Assembly (NCBI GenBank): GCA_003818675.1
Contig: RPPD01000058.1
Span: 1 to 8,862 of the forward strand
Reading direction: 5' to 3'
Length of the DNA stretch: 8,862 nt
From: Spirochaetaceae bacterium
GTDB taxonomy: Bacteria; Spirochaetota; Spirochaetia; SZUA-6; RPPD01
The translations under genes and the position numbers were made by a program. Of this stretch, positions 7,257-8,862 are shown piece by piece; the stretch's first letter is position 1; the number at the start of each line of letters is the position of its first letter. The notes beneath the pieces were generated by a model. That model saw nothing but the letters and a program-made list of their open reading frames with translations, did no database searches and was not told where the DNA came from.

Positions 7257-7796
7257 CTAAAGTGAAGATGCAGGCGTATCCGGTTTTATGTCTGGTTCAG
7301 TTTTCTTCAGACTCCGGTTTCGCAAATACATAATCACTATCAATGCCACAACACCAAAAAAGACCGACAGATCCGCGACATTCAGTATCCCTGTGCGAAA
7401 GGATCCTATTCCGAAGTTCATGAAATCTATTACCTCTCCTGCCACAAGGCGTTCAATAATATTACTTGCTCCACCGCCAATTATTGCTGCGAACGCCAGG
7501 CGCTCTGACAATAACAGTTTATTGCTCACAAACACAATAACCGCCATGACCAACAGCATTCCAAGAGGAGCAAACTGCAGCACAATCAGTTTTACAGCCC
7601 GGGGCCAGTCTTCCCCCATGCCAAGAAATCCTCCCTCGTTTGTCACAAGAGTGAGAATAAAAACATCCCCGATGACATTTACTGTCCCCTTCCCGGTAAG
7701 CCCGTCGACTGCTATTTTTTTTGACAGCTGGTCAATCCCCACATTGGCCAAAATGCAGATAATGACGAGCAAGACGGCAATTAATCTGTTTTTCAT
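7257..7796 (-). CDS. lspA: Lipoprotein signal peptidase (signal peptidase II)
   Basis: An inner-membrane aspartyl protease that removes signal peptides from diacylglyceryl-modified prolipoproteins. The 179-residue product has four hydrophobic segments (roughly 4-22, 68-91, 97-111 and 142-159). Catalytic aspartates are Asp124 (GEVIDFMNFGIG) and Asp142 (TGILNVADLSVFFG). Other family positions are Asp22 (GIDQLSK), Asn53 in NEGGFLGMG, and Asn112 and Arg116 in ASNIIERL. The family's highly conserved Asp of the N-x-x-D-R motif is Glu115 here, and the NEGGFLG loop differs from the NxGAAFS loop of E. coli. The C-terminal tail (about 160-179) is hydrophilic and Pro/Lys-containing. A TTG at 7799 also lies in frame, but GGAG is 2 bases from it and 5 bases from ATG 7796, so ATG is chosen. 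The gene lies 11 bases after mtnP. Confidence 0.93.
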   Translation of the reverse strand: MKNRLIAVLLVIICILANVGIDQLSKKIAVDGLTGKGTVNVIGDVFILTLVTNEGGFLGMGEDWPRAVKLIVLQFAPLGMLLVMAVIVFVSNKLLLSERLAFAAIIGGGASNIIERLVAGEVIDFMNFGIGSFRTGILNVADLSVFFGVVALIVIMYLRNRSLKKTEPDIKPDTPASSL

Positions 7797-7801
7797 CAAT
7801 G

Positions 7802-7805
7802 CTCC
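7802..7805 (-). promoter_or_regulatory. Ribosome-binding site deciding the lspA start
   Basis: GGAG on the minus strand lies between the mtnP stop (TAA, 7810-7808) and lspA. It is 5 bases from ATG 7796 but only 2 from TTG 7799, which favours the ATG. Confidence 0.65.
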
Positions 7806-7807
7806 GT

Positions 7808-8668
7808 TTATTTCCAGTATTTTCCGTAAAAAATATCAAGCTTGCGACGGGTTTCGTATGGCACCATTTCTTTTGACGTCATGAGCGCGCCAGCTGCCGC
7901 AGTATTACACGCGCATTTCTCTATTCCCGCAAGACCCGCAATTAGTTTTGGCACCAGGTTTTTTATTGCACTGACATTCTTATTCATCACCGCAAGCACC
8001 ATATCTATATTAACGTGCTCTTCATGCAGTCTCCAACAGTCATAGTCCGTGACCATGCCGATGGAAGCGTAGCATATCTCCGCCTCCCTTGCGAGCTTGG
8101 CTTCGGGCAGCACCGTCATGCCGATAATATGCGCGCCCACGTCTCTGTACCAGGCAGATTCCGCCCTTGTTGAAAAAGCCGGCCCCTCCATGGCAATAAT
8201 AGTGGCCACTGGATGAAAGGACTGGCCGCTCTTTTTAAGCACATCTATTATGACCTTCCTCGTCTCTGCACAAAATGGTTCTGCAAAACCGATGTGTCCT
8301 GCAAGGCCATCGCCGAAATACGTGGAGGGCCGTTCCCTCGTCCTGTCAATGAGGTTGCTTGTCACCGCGAACTCGCCTGGCTTGTATTCCTCCGCAAGCG
8401 ATCCGACAGCGCTGACGGCGACAATCTTTTTTACTCCAAGGCTTTTTAATGCCCAGATATTTGCCTTCGAGTTGACCTCTGTGGGCAGGATTCTGTGGCC
8501 TTTTCCGTGCCTTGACAGAATAGCTGCTGTAATTCCCTCGTGCTCCACAATAGTGAAATAATCCGAGGGCATCCCAAACGGCGTGGGGATGTCTACGCGA
8601 TCAAGGACCTTCCCGCTGTCAAATTCTTCAAGTCCTGTCCCTCCAATTATGCCAATGGATGCCTTCAT
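7808..8668 (-). CDS. mtnP: S-methyl-5'-thioadenosine phosphorylase
   Basis: A cytosolic enzyme that phosphorolyses 5'-methylthioadenosine, the by-product of polyamine and autoinducer synthesis, to adenine and 5-methylthioribose 1-phosphate, the first step of methionine salvage. The 286 residues match the trimeric PNP/MTAP family end to end: phosphate-binding IGIIGGTGL (Thr11), LSRHGKGHRI (Arg53, His54), the ribose/base region AMEGPAFSTRAES (Glu161) and GMTVLPEAKLAREAEICY (Met184). MVTDYDCW follows, with Asp208 and Asp210. The Asp at 208, where purine nucleoside phosphorylases for 6-oxopurines have Asn, indicates 6-aminopurine (adenine) specificity as in human MTAP. An AGGAGG site lies 5 bases before the ATG. 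First gene visible in the minus-strand operon; no other methionine-salvage gene is in the window. Confidence 0.95.
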   Translation of the reverse strand: MKASIGIIGGTGLEEFDSGKVLDRVDIPTPFGMPSDYFTIVEHEGITAAILSRHGKGHRILPTEVNSKANIWALKSLGVKKIVAVSAVGSLAEEYKPGEFAVTSNLIDRTRERPSTYFGDGLAGHIGFAEPFCAETRKVIIDVLKKSGQSFHPVATIIAMEGPAFSTRAESAWYRDVGAHIIGMTVLPEAKLAREAEICYASIGMVTDYDCWRLHEEHVNIDMVLAVMNKNVSAIKNLVPKLIAGLAGIEKCACNTAAAGALMTSKEMVPYETRRKLDIFYGKYWK

Positions 8669-8673
8669 GCCTT

Positions 8674-8679
8674 CCTCCT
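8674..8679 (-). promoter_or_regulatory. Strong ribosome-binding site of mtnP
   Basis: A perfect AGGAGG on the minus strand, 5 bases before ATG 8668, the strongest such site in the window. Confidence 0.8.
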
Positions 8680-8713
8680 GTAAAAAGTTTCTTTTGGCCG
8701 CAATTGCCTTCCA

Positions 8714-8742
8714 ATAGTAATGATTTTGTGCATCACGGGCAA
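8714..8742 (-). promoter_or_regulatory. Weak candidate promoter for the mtnP-lspA-GNAT-lyase operon
   Basis: Minus-strand TTGCCC (8742-8737, 4 of 6 matches), a 17-base spacer and TACTAT (8719-8714, 4 of 6 matches) would start transcription near 8707, about 38 bases before the mtnP ATG. Spacing is ideal but both hexamers are imperfect, and an upstream promoter beyond the window is equally possible. Confidence 0.3.
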
Positions 8743-8862
8743 GAGTACAATCCGGGAACGCGATTGCCTATCATGCCGGTTTCGTGATACCACTGTGCAT
8801 GGCATTGATCTCGCTTGCAAACATTTACTTGAGTTACGGGAGCTTCCCGCTGCTTGACAACA

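Larger units (their letters stand above)
8669..8862. other. mtnP upstream region with two inconclusive short reading frames
   Basis: No confident gene is seen in these 194 bases. On the minus strand one frame is open from the window edge to TGA 8735-8733 (42 codons, with C-x4-C, then ending GLYSCP); it could be the 3' end of an upstream gene. A second minus frame is open right across into mtnP but is Arg/Ser-rich and looks like a shadow. On the plus strand, 8720-8857 encodes a 45-residue Cys-containing peptide (MILCITGKSTIRERDCLSC near the start) with no Shine-Dalgarno sequence. The two candidates overlap on opposite strands, so at most one is likely real. A short hairpin (CGGGA, loop GCT, TCCCG; 8838-8850) is not followed by a T-run. 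Confidence 0.3.

Noticed and set aside
7288..7884. Long plus-strand open frame opposite lspA and the end of mtnP
   Set aside because: It is the antisense shadow of two clearly recognised genes and has no domain signature.
8838..8850. CGGGA-GCT-TCCCG hairpin as a terminator or operator
   Set aside because: Short stem with a 3-base loop and no T-run; no second copy seen in the window.
8854..8859. Plus-strand TTGACA at the right edge as a second strong promoter
   Set aside because: The place of a -10 hexamer lies outside the window, so it cannot be judged.
1..8862. CRISPR arrays, tRNA/rRNA genes, insertion sequences and tandem repeats
   Set aside because: Reading both strands gave no repeat-spacer pattern, cloverleaf, transposase or terminal inverted repeats.

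Overview
The window holds seven genes in two convergent groups and is almost entirely coding. The best guess for the host is a spirochaete or a close Gram-negative relative. This rests on three things: a soluble receptor fusing a LacI-type sugar-binding domain to a chemotaxis signalling domain, a LspA of the 'GFLG / GIG..RTG..NVAD' type, and a lipoprotein with a relaxed lipobox. All of this is inference from gene content; there is no rRNA or other phylogenetic marker.

Plus strand (1-4453): the 3' part of apbE (FAD:protein FMN transferase), whose true start lies before base 1. It is followed by an 814-residue soluble chemoreceptor (LacI-like ligand-binding domain, GAF-like domain, methyl-accepting signalling domain) and, 12 bases later, an aldo/keto reductase with a complete catalytic tetrad. 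A near-perfect sigma70-type promoter (TTGACA, 17 bases, TATACT) begins 2 bases after the apbE stop codon. Its predicted transcription start is only a few bases from the receptor's ATG, so the receptor mRNA is probably leaderless.

Minus strand (8668-4464, read right to left): mtnP (5'-methylthioadenosine phosphorylase), lspA (lipoprotein signal peptidase), a GNAT acetyltransferase and a 782-residue lipoprotein of the heparinase II/III / alginate lyase type. Gaps of 11, 25 and 14 bases, with a ribosome-binding site before each gene, suggest one operon. In that operon lspA would be transcribed together with a predicted lipoprotein substrate of its own product. The two groups meet tail to tail with 10 bases between stop codons and no visible terminator.

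A speculative link: the surface lyase releases sugars or uronates from a polysaccharide, the cytoplasmic receptor senses an imported sugar, and the aldo/keto reductase acts on a carbonyl compound from the same catabolism. The last 194 bases (8669-8862) hold the mtnP leader, a weak promoter candidate and two inconclusive short reading frames on opposite strands.
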